Shown here one piece after another: positions 30,335 through 39,083 of a stretch of DNA of 64,000 bases; the stretch's first letter is position 1; the number at the start of each line of letters is the position of its first letter. Made by a program: the position numbers and the translations under genes. The notes under the pieces are model-generated. The model did not search any database. It was not told where the DNA came from and was given only the letters and a program-made list of their open reading frames with translations. The DNA is from Calothrix sp. C42_A2020_038 (lineage in GTDB: Bacteria; Cyanobacteriota; Cyanobacteriia; Cyanobacteriales; Nostocaceae), in assembly GCA_015272395.1 (NCBI GenBank), contig JACYLQ010000022.1:248001-312000 (forward strand), read 5' to 3'.

Positions 30335-30608
30335 TGAAATGGAGTTACATTCGCCACCTGAATTTGATATCGGCGATAAAGTCCGCACCCGTAAACTTTT
30401 AAAAAATGATGGTACTTTTCCTGGTCAAGAGATTGGTACAGTTCTTGCCAAAAAAGGAGAAGTTGGTTACGTCGTCAGTATTGGTACCTTTCTTCAAAGT
30501 TCCTATATATACGCAGTACATTTCCTACAGTCAGGCTTTGTTGTTGGCTGTAAGAAAAAGGAACTTGAACTAATTGAAAAAAATCCAGATAAAGAGGAAA
30601 ACAGATGA
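30321..30608 (+). CDS. nifZ: Nitrogen fixation protein NifZ
   Basis: The 95-residue protein has the NifZ core [20 protein letters not shown] and a second [14 protein letters not shown], followed by YAVHF. NifZ assists maturation of the P-cluster on the MoFe protein. It overlaps nifV by 14 nt and nifT by 4 nt (ATGA), showing one translationally coupled operon. Confidence 0.93.
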   Translation: MQQSDEMELHSPPEFDIGDKVRTRKLLKNDGTFPGQEIGTVLAKKGEVGYVVSIGTFLQSSYIYAVHFLQSGFVVGCKKKELELIEKNPDKEENR

Positions 30609-30808
30609 AAGTAATGTTGCGTCAAAATTCTGCTGGAAAGTTGACAGTGTATGTGGCAAAAAAAGACCTAGAGGAAGAAGTTGTAAAACAAACAGATTCC
30701 GCTGCTGGTAAGATTTTTACCTTAGCCAATGGTTGGGAATTAGAGTTTTCTGATTTACCCGAACCTTTAAAACTACCTCAAACTTACGAAGCAAGAAGAT
30801 TAAGTTAA
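30605..30808 (+). CDS. nifT: Nitrogen fixation protein NifT (FixT)
   Basis: The 67-residue protein has the NifT/FixU pattern: [20 protein letters not shown], then DLEEEVV and LANGWELEF. Its exact role in nitrogenase maturation is unknown. Start ATGA overlaps the nifZ stop. An inverted repeat follows only 11 nt after the stop, before the ferredoxin-like gene. Confidence 0.93.
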   Translation: MKVMLRQNSAGKLTVYVAKKDLEEEVVKQTDSAAGKIFTLANGWELEFSDLPEPLKLPQTYEARRLS

Positions 30809-30819
30809 GATTGCAAACC

Positions 30820-30878
30820 GGTGTGTGATGCTAGAAGTCTTATTGCTACGTCGAAATCATTTCATAGCATCACGCACC
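30820..30878. repeat. Inverted repeat between nifT and the ferredoxin-like gene
   Basis: GGTGTGTGATGCTA (30820-30833) matches the reverse complement of TAGCATCACGCACC (30865-30878) at 13 of 14 positions, with a 31-nt loop. The arm plus the following CTAC resembles the common cyanobacterial GGGTGCGT...ACGCACCC repeat. It could act as a processing hairpin or attenuator inside the operon. Confidence 0.7.
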
Positions 30879-30908
30879 CTACAGTTTTTAGTACCTACTG
30901 ACCTCAAA

Positions 30909-31529
30909 ATGGGAAATAATTATCTGAAATTATCAGAATTCGACCTTGAAGGCGAATTTATAGGTTTTTTTGACAGTCATGCTCAGAAATTCAAGTATTT
31001 ACAATTCGCTCTTACAAAGTGTAACGCAATCACAGCACTCACAACGGGAAATTTAAAAATTAAACTTCCTAAAGAATTACGAAAAGCACTTTCATTATCT
31101 TTAACACCAGGCGCCCACATCCGTGTCATTGGCTATAGTAAATTACATGCACGTACAGGTAAAATCAAGCTCAAAGCTTATGATGTTATACCTTTACATG
31201 TATGTCCTATAAATAAATCACCTCAGATAAATCTAAATAAGAACCAGAGTGAGTGTTCTAAAAAAGCTAGAATTCTAGTCTGCCAAGGTTCTGGATGTCG
31301 CAAACGAGGCGCCAAACAATTATTATTGAAGATAGAAAAAACTCTCAGCAAAACTAAGCTATCACAAGAACAAATATGTAAGGTGCGAAACCAAGTCAAA
31401 ATTCAAAGCACCAACTGCTTAAAGAAATGCTCCAAGGCGCCTAACTGTATTGTCAAACTCGGTAGAAAGCAATACAACACAGTTAAACCCACTGATATCG
31501 TATCACTAATAGAGGAACATCTCAGCTAA
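30909..31529 (+). CDS. Thioredoxin-like [2Fe-2S] ferredoxin-domain protein
   Basis: The C-terminal half has a thioredoxin-fold ferredoxin pattern: ARILVCQGSGCRKRG, then NCLKKCSKAPNC, giving four probable cluster ligands. The N-terminal half (YLKLSEFDLEGEFIGFFDSH ... LTPGAHIRVIG) is an OB-like domain common in cyanobacterial relatives. The longest frame begins at 30825, but its first 28 codons are formed by the inverted repeat; the ATG at 30909 places the start just before the conserved YLKLSEFDLEGEF, giving 206 residues. Located 100 bp after nifT, it may supply electrons or act in Fe-S handling for nitrogen fixation (inference from position). Confidence 0.8.
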   Translation: MGNNYLKLSEFDLEGEFIGFFDSHAQKFKYLQFALTKCNAITALTTGNLKIKLPKELRKALSLSLTPGAHIRVIGYSKLHARTGKIKLKAYDVIPLHVCPINKSPQINLNKNQSECSKKARILVCQGSGCRKRGAKQLLLKIEKTLSKTKLSQEQICKVRNQVKIQSTNCLKKCSKAPNCIVKLGRKQYNTVKPTDIVSLIEEHLS

Positions 31530-31559
31530 TTGATCAGTTATATTTTCAATATAAAAATG

Positions 31560-31579
31560 GCGGGCATTATCAAGCCCGC
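31560..31579. terminator. Hairpin between convergent genes
   Basis: GCGGGC (31560-31565) and GCCCGC (31574-31579) form a short GC stem between the ferredoxin-like gene and glgP, which converge here. The trailing TTCACAAAA links it to the dispersed hairpin family seen at 25201. Confidence 0.55.
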
Positions 31580-31645
31580 TTCACAAAATTAGTATTGAAT
31601 CCAAGTAAAGAGATGCTAAACCAAAGTATCTCTTCTTCGTATTCT

Positions 31646-34207
31646 TTATTGCGCCCAAACTATTAATCTAGGTTCATAAGCACTTGATAGATACTCATGT
31701 TTTGGTAATACGCGCAGCGACAAACCTTGTAGACCAGACCGATTATATACAACCTCAGCGCTGTAAATACTTAAATCGTTCTCATCGGCGCCTTTAAATT
31801 CCATCACAACAGGTACACCGTTGACAATTTCGCCGTTGGCATCGATTGCACCTTGATATAATTCGACTTGGACATCATCTTTGTTCAAAGAAGCCAGGTC
31901 AACTTTGGCTGTAACATTGACAGTTTGGTTAACTAGTATATCAGTACCAGATGAAACATTAATATCTTTGATTCTAATATTGAACCAACTGTTTCTGAGT
32001 TTGTCTTTCCAATCTGCAAGTTCTTTAGCAGGAGCATAAGTATTTGCAGTGAGATTGTGATAACGGTCACTGGCAGAGAAATAAGCGCGCTGGGCATATT
32101 CTCTCACCATACGGGCGGTATTGAAGAAAGGACAATTCAAGCGAATTGCATCTTTCATTTTCGCTACCCATCGTCTCGGTAATCCATCAGCATCACGGTC
32201 ATAGAATAAAGGTACGACTTCTTTCTCTAATAAATCGTACAGCGCATTAGCTTCGATTTCATCTTGGTAGTTAGGGTCATCGTACATTTCACCATGTCCA
32301 ATTGCCCAACCAGTACGTACATAGTCTGCTTCGTCCCACCAGCCATCAAGAACGCTTAAGTTGGGTAAGCCATTCATTGCAGCTTTCATTCCGCTTGTTC
32401 CAGAGGCTTCGCGTGGGCGCCGGGGTGTGTTGAGCCAAATATCACAACCAGATACCATCAGCCGTGATATGTGGATATCGTAGTTGGGGACAAAAACAAT
32501 TTGTTTTTGTAAACCTTCTTCTTCGATAAAGTGGTTAATATCGCGGATTAGTTCTTTTCCTGGTATATCTTTGGGGTGTGCTTTGCCTGAAATCACAAAT
32601 TGCACTTTCCGGTCTTTATTTGCCAGTAGGATTTTTTTAATGCGCTCAACATCTCTCATCCATAAAGTTGCACGCTTGTAAGTCGCAAAACGACGGGCAA
32701 AGCCAATTGTAAATACTTTCGGGTCAAGAACTTCTTGCGCTTGGGCTATTTCTGATGGTGAGGCGCCTCGATCACGCAGGTGTTTAACTAAACGGTCGCG
32801 CACGTAAAGTATCATATCCAAACGACAGCGTTCATGGTTACGCCATAACTCCTCATCTGGAATTGCGTCCATACGTTCCCACAACGGGCTATCAACAGGC
32901 GCCGATGACCAGTTTGGACCCAAATAGCGGTCGTATAATTCTTGTGTCGATTTTGCGACACAGCTACGAGCGTGTACACCATTGGTAATGGCGCCAATTG
33001 GCACTTCATCAACAGGTAGACCTTGCCATAGTCCTTTGAACATTTGACGCGACACGACACCGTGCAACTGCGCTACCCCGTTCGAGAAGGTCGCCATTTT
33101 GAGCGCTAGTACCGCCATACTAAACGGTGATGACAAATCACCTGTATTTTCTCGCCCTAAACCAAGAAACTGCTCTTTGTTCATGCCAAAAATATCTGCG
33201 TAATACCCCAGGTAATAGAGCATTTTGTCAGGTGAGAACAAATCGATTCCAGCAGGTACAGGTGTATGAGTAGTAAACATATTTGAGGAAATTACGACTT
33301 GTCGGGCAGTTGAGTAATTCAAGCCTTCCTCTTGGATGTACATACGGATACGCTCCAATGCTGAAAACGCCGCATGTCCTTCGTTCATATGATACGCGGT
33401 GACCTTGTAACCCAAAGCTTTGAGCATTCTCACACCACCAATGCCAAGCATGATTTCTTGGTGGATACGCATGTCAATATCACCGCCATATAGCTGGTCA
33501 GTAATATCATGGTCATATGGGTTATTCGGCTCGATATTGGTATCAAGCATGTAGAGTGGTACTGACCCTACTTGAACTCGCCATACACGCGCGTATACTT
33601 TGCGTCCCGGATAGTCTACCTCGATTCGCAATTCCGAACCATCTTCTTTACGCTCCAAATGCAGTGGCATGTTATAAAAGTCGTTAATCGGATAACGTTC
33701 TTGCTGCCAACCATCCACGTTGAGATACTGTGCGAAATACCCTTGCTGATAAAGTAGACCAACACCAACCAAAGGTAAACCTAAGTCACTGGCTGACTTG
33801 AGGTGATCGCCAGCTAAAACTCCTAAACCCCCTGAATATATAGGTAAGCATTCAACCAACCCAAATTCAGCAGAAAAATAAGCATAACATTCCTTTGGTT
33901 TACCCGCCCGCTGCTTCTGGTACCAAGTGCGCTCTTTCAAATAATCTTCTAGCTGCTGGGCTGCGCGATCCATTTGCGCTAGGAAGCCCTCATCTTCCAC
34001 AACTTCATTCAAGCGCGCTTGGCTAATTGTACCCAGCATTAAGACTGGGTTGTGACGGCTAGTTTCCCATAAATCAGGGTCTAAGCGCCGAAATAAATCT
34101 TTTGTCTCAACGTTCCAGTCCCAATGCAAGTTATAAGCGAGTTTTCGCAATGGTTCGAGTCGGGATGGTAGAGATGGTGATACGTTAAAAGTGCGAATTG
34201 GCTGCAT
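31646..34207 (-). CDS. glgP: Alpha-glucan (glycogen) phosphorylase
   Basis: The 853-residue enzyme releases glucose-1-phosphate from glycogen, using pyridoxal phosphate. It has an N-terminal DUF3417-type region (LRKLAYNLHWDWNVETKDLF), the conserved AYFSAEFGLVECLPIYSGG, NEGHAAFSALER, and the PLP-lysine motif EASGTSGMKAAMNG with Lys608. This is the GT35 subgroup common in archaea, actinobacteria and cyanobacteria rather than the E. coli MalP type. The start at 34207 is an ATG at the typical N-terminus. It faces an opposite-strand secreted protein across a 387-bp divergent gap. Confidence 0.93.
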   Translation of the reverse strand: MQPIRTFNVSPSLPSRLEPLRKLAYNLHWDWNVETKDLFRRLDPDLWETSRHNPVLMLGTISQARLNEVVEDEGFLAQMDRAAQQLEDYLKERTWYQKQRAGKPKECYAYFSAEFGLVECLPIYSGGLGVLAGDHLKSASDLGLPLVGVGLLYQQGYFAQYLNVDGWQQERYPINDFYNMPLHLERKEDGSELRIEVDYPGRKVYARVWRVQVGSVPLYMLDTNIEPNNPYDHDITDQLYGGDIDMRIHQEIMLGIGGVRMLKALGYKVTAYHMNEGHAAFSALERIRMYIQEEGLNYSTARQVVISSNMFTTHTPVPAGIDLFSPDKMLYYLGYYADIFGMNKEQFLGLGRENTGDLSSPFSMAVLALKMATFSNGVAQLHGVVSRQMFKGLWQGLPVDEVPIGAITNGVHARSCVAKSTQELYDRYLGPNWSSAPVDSPLWERMDAIPDEELWRNHERCRLDMILYVRDRLVKHLRDRGASPSEIAQAQEVLDPKVFTIGFARRFATYKRATLWMRDVERIKKILLANKDRKVQFVISGKAHPKDIPGKELIRDINHFIEEEGLQKQIVFVPNYDIHISRLMVSGCDIWLNTPRRPREASGTSGMKAAMNGLPNLSVLDGWWDEADYVRTGWAIGHGEMYDDPNYQDEIEANALYDLLEKEVVPLFYDRDADGLPRRWVAKMKDAIRLNCPFFNTARMVREYAQRAYFSASDRYHNLTANTYAPAKELADWKDKLRNSWFNIRIKDINVSSGTDILVNQTVNVTAKVDLASLNKDDVQVELYQGAIDANGEIVNGVPVVMEFKGADENDLSIYSAEVVYNRSGLQGLSLRVLPKHEYLSSAYEPRLIVWAQ

Positions 34208-34594
34208 AGAGGATGCCTACTCTAATATCTAGCTATGGGTATTGTTGACTGTCTTAACCCAATGTTGCCAATTATTTATGTTACCTTTGTCAGACTATCA
34301 TAACTTTGTAAACTTAACTTAACTTTTGTAATTCTCTGCTAAAACGAGACCTAAATCACTTCTTAATTCAGTGTTTACCGTTTTTAATACATTGATTACA
34401 GAAAAACTTAAGATTTGGCAAGAGTGTAGCCAATTTTTCTAGTAGACAACAAGCCAGAACTATTACTGGTAACAGGCACCCAGAATTTTCATGGAATATA
34501 TTACGTATATACACGTATGTAGGTGACAAAGTAAGACAGTTTGTCTTTTGATATGAGCAAGCACAGATGGCAAATTCAAAATCAATAAAACTCT
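34208..34594. other. Divergent promoter region, no gene
   Basis: 387 bp, AT-rich, between glgP and the exported protein at 34595. No recognisable operator or RNA; it must carry the promoters for both. Confidence 0.4.
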
Positions 34595-35218
34595 ATGTCA
34601 AAAAATTCTATGTCGTATTTATCAGATGTCAGTAAAAAGCTAGGTTTGATAATTATTCTTAGTGTTACTTCTCCTGCTATTGCCCACAACATTCAAGTCA
34701 AAGGAGATGTAGCAGGTCTTTGGCATGTTGAGCCAAACCATAGTCCGAAAGCTGGAGAAACAGCAAGAGCTTGGGTCGCGCTGACACGTAAAGGTGGAAA
34801 ATTACTACCCAAAAGTCAAGTAAATTGTCAAATGGCAGTGTACTCAAAACCCCGCAAGCCAAATGATTTACCGATACTCCAGCCAGTTGTGCAAGCAATT
34901 AATGCCGAAAAATATAAGGATATACCCGGTGCTGATATTATTTTCCCAAATACAGGTCTTTACCAGTTAGAGTTAAGCTGTACACCGACAACTGAGGGTG
35001 ATTTTCGAGCCTTCACAATGCAATATGATGTCACAGTCGCAACAGGAGAAAAAGTGTCTACACCCTCCACAAAGGCATCTTCACAACAAACAAAGCAAAT
35101 AGACCCCCAAAAAGTTGCATCATCAGAATACAATAGTACACAAGTATTGAATACGTTACCAGTTATGATTGGATTGGGTGTTATTGGAACTGCTGTGTGG
35201 CTCATTAAAAAACGCTAA
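34595..35218 (+). CDS. Exported protein with a C-terminal membrane anchor, unknown function
   Basis: The 207-residue protein has a signal peptide (LGLIIILSVTSPAIAH, cleavage after AHN or so), a beta-rich domain (about 35-150) with two Cys (VNCQMAVYS, LELSCTP) and an immunoglobulin-like look (GLYQLELSC..., FRAFTMQYDVTV), a Ser/Thr/Gln-rich linker, and a C-terminal TM helix with basic end (VMIGLGVIGTAVWLIKKR). I recognise no named family; YtkA/CopC-like Ig folds are possible. Topology suggests a periplasmic domain tethered to the inner membrane. The methyltransferase follows 34 nt later. Confidence 0.65.
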   Translation: MSKNSMSYLSDVSKKLGLIIILSVTSPAIAHNIQVKGDVAGLWHVEPNHSPKAGETARAWVALTRKGGKLLPKSQVNCQMAVYSKPRKPNDLPILQPVVQAINAEKYKDIPGADIIFPNTGLYQLELSCTPTTEGDFRAFTMQYDVTVATGEKVSTPSTKASSQQTKQIDPQKVASSEYNSTQVLNTLPVMIGLGVIGTAVWLIKKR

Positions 35219-35252
35219 TAGTTTAGGTAAAATCAATTTGATTTTGATATAT

Positions 35253-35885
35253 ATGAATATGACTCAAAAGGCAGTTCGGCAAGAGTATGACAAAATAGCT
35301 AGTGCTTATGACCAACGTTGGAACAATTACACCACTAAAACACTTACTTATCTACAAAATTGGGTAGATATTTCGCCGCAAGCAACAGTTCTAGATATCG
35401 GTTGTGGAACTGGTGAGTTTGAAAGTTTGAGACTGCGTGAACACCCAAACCAACGAATTACAGGAGTCGATATTTCCGAACAGATGCTACTTATAGCTAA
35501 ACAAAAATTTCAAGCATATTCTAACGTTTCTTTTCAAATAGGCGCCGCCTCAAGTTTACCTTTCGCAAACGATAGTTTTGATGTAATCGTATCTGCTAGT
35601 GCATTTCATTTTTTTGATGACCCAGTTGCAGCATTAGCTGAAATGAAGCGAATCATCAAGCCTGATGGGAAAGTATATATTTTGGATTGGTGTAAAGATT
35701 ACTTTTCTTGCCGCTTAATTGACTTATATTTAAAAATATTTAACCCGGCTCACAAACTCTGTTATACTCAAAAACAATTTCATGATTTACTAACATCCGT
35801 ACAGTTTGAAATTAAACGTGCGGCTAAATTTAAAATTGATATTATTTGGGGAATGATGGTTGTGGAAATTATATTACCACAATAA
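35253..35885 (+). CDS. Class I SAM-dependent methyltransferase
   Basis: This Rossmann-fold methyltransferase has motif I VLDIGCGTGEF, a motif II acidic residue in ITGVDISEQML, and motif IV SFDVIVSASAFHFFDDP. The substrate cannot be told from sequence; the UbiE/Coq5-like arrangement is generic. The longest frame starts at 35169 inside the preceding gene, but the first 28 codons are the neighbour read in another frame; the ATG at 35253 (MNMTQKAVRQEYDKIASAYD) fits the family start, giving 210 residues. A further ATG lies at 35259. Confidence 0.82.
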   Translation: MNMTQKAVRQEYDKIASAYDQRWNNYTTKTLTYLQNWVDISPQATVLDIGCGTGEFESLRLREHPNQRITGVDISEQMLLIAKQKFQAYSNVSFQIGAASSLPFANDSFDVIVSASAFHFFDDPVAALAEMKRIIKPDGKVYILDWCKDYFSCRLIDLYLKIFNPAHKLCYTQKQFHDLLTSVQFEIKRAAKFKIDIIWGMMVVEIILPQ

Positions 35886-35892
35886 TTAGGAT

Positions 35893-37158
35893 TCAAGTTG
35901 AGCTTAAACTCAAAATTCTACTTGCAGACTTCTGCTGGATAGGTATTTGAATAATAAACTCAGTTTCTGTTCCCAAACTTGATGTAAACTTAAGTTTTCC
36001 ACCATGTTTTTCAGTGATAATTTGATAGCTGATAGACATTCCCATTCCTGTTCCCTTACCGACAGGTTTTGTTGTAAAAAATGGGTCAAAAATACGTTTT
36101 TGAATATTTTTTGGAATATCTATACCATTGTTCGCAATTTTTATTTCTACATAGTTCAAATCAACTACATCAGTACTAATAGTAATTCGATTTGAATGAT
36201 TTTTAGTCTTTTGAGATGTTTGCTTTTGATTTATTTCTTCTAAAGCATCAATAGCATTTGCTAAAATATTCATAAATACTTGATTTAGTTGTCCTGGATA
36301 ACACTCAACTTCAGGTATATCACCATAGTTTTTTACTATCTCTATTTCTAGAGGGTCTGAACAAGCTTTCAAACGATGCCGCAAAATTAACAGTGTACTG
36401 TCAATTCCGTCATGAATATTGACTTTTTTTAGTTCAGCTTCATCCATACGCGAGAAATTTTGTAGTGACTGTACTATTTGTTTGATACGTTCAGTACCTA
36501 TTTTCATCGAGTTAACAATTTTAAATAAATCTTCTTTTATAAACTCCAGATCAATTTTTTCTGCTAGCTTGCAAATTTCTACAACTGGCGCCGGAAAATG
36601 TTTTTGATAAAGCTTCACAAAAGCCACTAAATTTTCGGCATACTCCTGCATATAGCTAAGGTTAGCATAAATAAAATTGACGGGATTATTAATTTCATGC
36701 GCGACACCTGCGACCAACTGCCCTAAGCTAGACATTTTTTCTTGTTGTATGAGTTGACTTTGAGTACGCTGTAACTCCAGCATCGCCTCTTCCAGAATTT
36801 TATTCTTACTTTCAAGCTCAATTTGAGAAGAAAAAATTTGGCTAAATCGTGCCAGTAAATCAAAGCTTCGATAGAAACTGAGGAAATATATTGCTATCAG
36901 TACTGTCGCAAAATCTGTTGCAGCTTGCCAGACAATAGGATTAGGTAGTCCCAGCATAGATGCACCATGCATACCATGACCAACTGCACAACTAAAAAAT
37001 ATACCTGCTACTGTCATCACAAGCGGGTCAATTCCTGCTTCTCTATTGCGCCATACACCGTATGTAATTCCCACTGATATGGCAAAATAACAACAAGCTA
37101 TGATTATATTTTCACCAGTTAAAATTAAAGAAGCCTTTGTTCCCACCAAATGATACAT
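35893..37158 (-). CDS. Histidine kinase with an ethylene-receptor-like transmembrane sensor
   Basis: The 421-residue kinase has three N-terminal TM helices, a coiled-coil, a HisKA domain with phospho-acceptor His154 (VAHEINNPVNFI) and a HATPase_c domain ending in FDPFFTTKPVGKGTGMGM. The TM part has Cys57 and His61 in SCAVGHGMHG, the same C-x3-H spacing as the copper-binding Cys65/His69 of plant ETR1. Forty residues before the Cys, where ETR1 has Asp25, lies Asn17 next to Glu16. The G1 box reads ANNGIDIP, with Asn where Asp is usual. No response regulator is adjacent. Sensing of ethylene or copper is inference. Confidence 0.8.
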   Translation of the reverse strand: MYHLVGTKASLILTGENIIIACCYFAISVGITYGVWRNREAGIDPLVMTVAGIFFSCAVGHGMHGASMLGLPNPIVWQAATDFATVLIAIYFLSFYRSFDLLARFSQIFSSQIELESKNKILEEAMLELQRTQSQLIQQEKMSSLGQLVAGVAHEINNPVNFIYANLSYMQEYAENLVAFVKLYQKHFPAPVVEICKLAEKIDLEFIKEDLFKIVNSMKIGTERIKQIVQSLQNFSRMDEAELKKVNIHDGIDSTLLILRHRLKACSDPLEIEIVKNYGDIPEVECYPGQLNQVFMNILANAIDALEEINQKQTSQKTKNHSNRITISTDVVDLNYVEIKIANNGIDIPKNIQKRIFDPFFTTKPVGKGTGMGMSISYQIITEKHGGKLKFTSSLGTETEFIIQIPIQQKSASRILSLSST

Positions 37159-37294
37159 AAATCACAATCTATATACTGACATCCTTTTTCTTTATAATCT
37201 ATTTTCCCCTACTTGGACACTACGATAACCAAATATTTACTAATAAAAAAAATATATAAAGTTTAAGTATAACTACTTGTATAAATAATATGAA

Positions 37295-37337
37295 ACAGAT
37301 ACAATGGATAAGCTAATCAATTATCCATTGCATCTGT
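37295..37337 (-). terminator. 17-bp hairpin
   Basis: ACAGATACAATGGATAA (37295-37311) pairs with TTATCCATTGCATCTGT (37321-37337) with one G-U or mismatch. It lies 40 nt past the stop of the small coiled-coil gene and before the kinase. Confidence 0.7.
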
Positions 37338-37376
37338 TTTATCCTTTGCTAGACCATTTTTGAATAAAGATACAAC

Positions 37377-37568
37377 TTAAACTTGAGTTACATCTTCTTG
37401 ATTTAATTGCTGCTCAACATTAGTAATAGCAGCATTGAGACCAGCTAATTTGGTTTCAATGTCATCACGCATAGTTTTGAGAAATTTAAGCTTACGCTCT
37501 AGTCGTGTTCTACGAGAAACAGTATCGCTACTGTGGCAGGAGTTATTCCAAAAATAGAATGGAAGCAT
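37377..37568 (-). CDS. Small coiled-coil protein
   Basis: The 63-residue product has a short N-terminus with Cys (MLPFYFWNNSCHSSDTVSRR) followed by an amphipathic coiled-coil of about 40 residues (RLERKLKFLKTMRDDIETKL, then AAITNVEQQLN). The frame is open upstream to a TTG at 37592, but the ATG at 37568 is preferred. Function unknown; similar short proteins occur in other cyanobacteria by recollection. It ends in a strong hairpin. Confidence 0.55.
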   Translation of the reverse strand: MLPFYFWNNSCHSSDTVSRRTRLERKLKFLKTMRDDIETKLAGLNAAITNVEQQLNQEDVTQV

Positions 37569-37706
37569 AATTTTGTGAGCTAGTAACGCCAAAACATACT
37601 ATATTTCTATTAGTAGCGGAAAAATTTTCCATAATGGTCGAATTAATTATCTAGATAACCGAACCAATTGTCTAATATTGAAACATCCCCTCAACTTAGT
37701 GTTAAT

Positions 37707-38342
37707 TTATTCAAAAATAGTATCAGTAATATTACTATTTATCATATTGGTATAGTGAATTTTGGCGCCTCTCAAATCGGCTCCTGTTAAATTAGCTCCA
37801 TCAAGACTAACATGACTCAAATAGGCGCCTCTTAAACAAACATTTTGCAAATTGGCAAGTTGAAAATTTGTTCTCACTAAGTGTGAATTAATTAAATTTG
37901 CCTGATTGAAGTCCGTTTCACTTGCATCTGCTCCAGTTAAATTCGTTTTACTCAAATTAGCTCTACTAAAATTAGCCAAACTTAGTTTCGCCCAACTAAA
38001 ATCAGTTTCGCTCAAATCGGCGCCTGAAAGGTTGGCACATCTTAAATTAACGTTAATAAAATTTTTTTCGCCTCTTGCATAACGTTGTATAAGTTCTGTA
38101 GCTTTCATACTGTCTATAAAAGCTCTAGTATCGCCTTGATAGCACCATGACGCTCCAATCAGGCTAGCAGCACTTTTAACCGCAATCTCATCGCATGGGT
38201 ATATAATAACACCATTGCAACCATCCCACTCACCTTTAAGCATAAAAGCTACTTCTTCAGCTTTTTCAACCGAATCGAATAGTAAAACTGGTCTTGAAGG
38301 GCTTGCTAATAAGCTGTTGAATAAATTTTGTATATCTCGCAT
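37707..38342 (-). CDS. Pentapeptide-repeat protein
   Basis: The 211-residue protein has a globular N-terminal 90 residues (LASPSRPVLLFDSVEKAEEV, VIIYPCDEIAVKSAASLIGA) and then about 20 A(D/N)LXX pentapeptides (ANLSGADLSETDFSWAKLSL onward) that would form a right-handed quadrilateral beta-helix. There is no signal peptide. Pentapeptide proteins vary widely in role and this one cannot be assigned; the N-terminal part is not a domain I recognise. Confidence 0.85.
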   Translation of the reverse strand: MRDIQNLFNSLLASPSRPVLLFDSVEKAEEVAFMLKGEWDGCNGVIIYPCDEIAVKSAASLIGASWCYQGDTRAFIDSMKATELIQRYARGEKNFINVNLRCANLSGADLSETDFSWAKLSLANFSRANLSKTNLTGADASETDFNQANLINSHLVRTNFQLANLQNVCLRGAYLSHVSLDGANLTGADLRGAKIHYTNMINSNITDTIFE

Positions 38343-38617
38343 ATGTGATTTCTACATAACAATTTAAATTTATAACCCTATCTTAGACTGCTAGTTTTGG
38401 TGTAAAATATTCCCAATGACATAGACATTTAATATTTATCGTTCATTTTTGAACAATCCATCAAAAGAAATATATATCTTACTCCGAGTGAATGAGTTAA
38501 TTTTTGTCTAGAAATGCGGGAATAATATTAATAACGCTCAATACGTTTGAAAATACGAGCAGCATAAACATAAATTATCTATAAAACCCATTGCTTACCA
38601 AAAATTAGGAGGCGCAG

Positions 38618-39022
38618 ATGACGACTCAATTACCAGTACAAGAGTATAAGCAAGAAGAATATATCAGCAGTATCTCCGATATTTCTAATGACACAATAGC
38701 ACTACAGGATTCGCAGCTAGCAAAACCATTAGCATCTCCCGCAACCGATACCCAAAGCGACTTAGAACATATCGGCGCCAAAATTTCTGATTTCTTGGCA
38801 AAATTACCTAAGCACACTGCCTGGTTCTACAGTGAGTATAAGCTGCTAGTTGATAGTTTCGTACTAATGGTAGTGGTGGTGGTCATTTTAAGACTTGCAA
38901 CAGCAGTCGTGAATGCTTTTAACACCATCCCACTGTTCAAAGAATTTTTCCAGCTAGTTGGTATTGGCTATACAACGTGGTTCTTGAACCGCTATCTTAC
39001 AAACGTTTCACATCGTAGATAA
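38618..39022 (+). CDS. CAAD-domain membrane protein
   Basis: The 134-residue protein has an acidic/polar N-terminal half, an amphipathic helix and two hydrophobic helices (LLVDSFVLMVVVVVILRLAT and IPLFKEFFQLVGIGYTTWFL) of the CAAD domain, first defined as an appendage of cyanobacterial aminoacyl-tRNA synthetases and homologous to plant CURT1 thylakoid-curvature proteins. Here the domain stands alone, so a role in thylakoid architecture is plausible. A strong ribosome-binding site (TTAGGAGGCGCAG) precedes the ATG. It is divergent from the pentapeptide gene. Confidence 0.88.
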   Translation: MTTQLPVQEYKQEEYISSISDISNDTIALQDSQLAKPLASPATDTQSDLEHIGAKISDFLAKLPKHTAWFYSEYKLLVDSFVLMVVVVVILRLATAVVNAFNTIPLFKEFFQLVGIGYTTWFLNRYLTNVSHRR

Positions 39023-39045
39023 ATCGTTACAACTTTGAACGCTCC

Positions 39046-39077
39046 AATTCCCGACTTGTTGTGCTAAGTCGGGAATT
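39046..39077. terminator. Perfect 12-bp bidirectional terminator
   Basis: AATTCCCGACTT (39046-39057) and AAGTCGGGAATT (39066-39077), followed by TGATTTTTATTTA on the plus strand. It serves the convergent CAAD and histidine-kinase genes. The same stem recurs at 40667. Confidence 0.8.
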
Positions 39078-39083
39078 TGATTT

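Noticed and set aside
31500-31640. Possible CRISPR-like or tRNA structure near the GC hairpins
   Set aside because: Single hairpins only; no repeated units with spacers, and no cloverleaf or T-loop consensus seen anywhere in the window.
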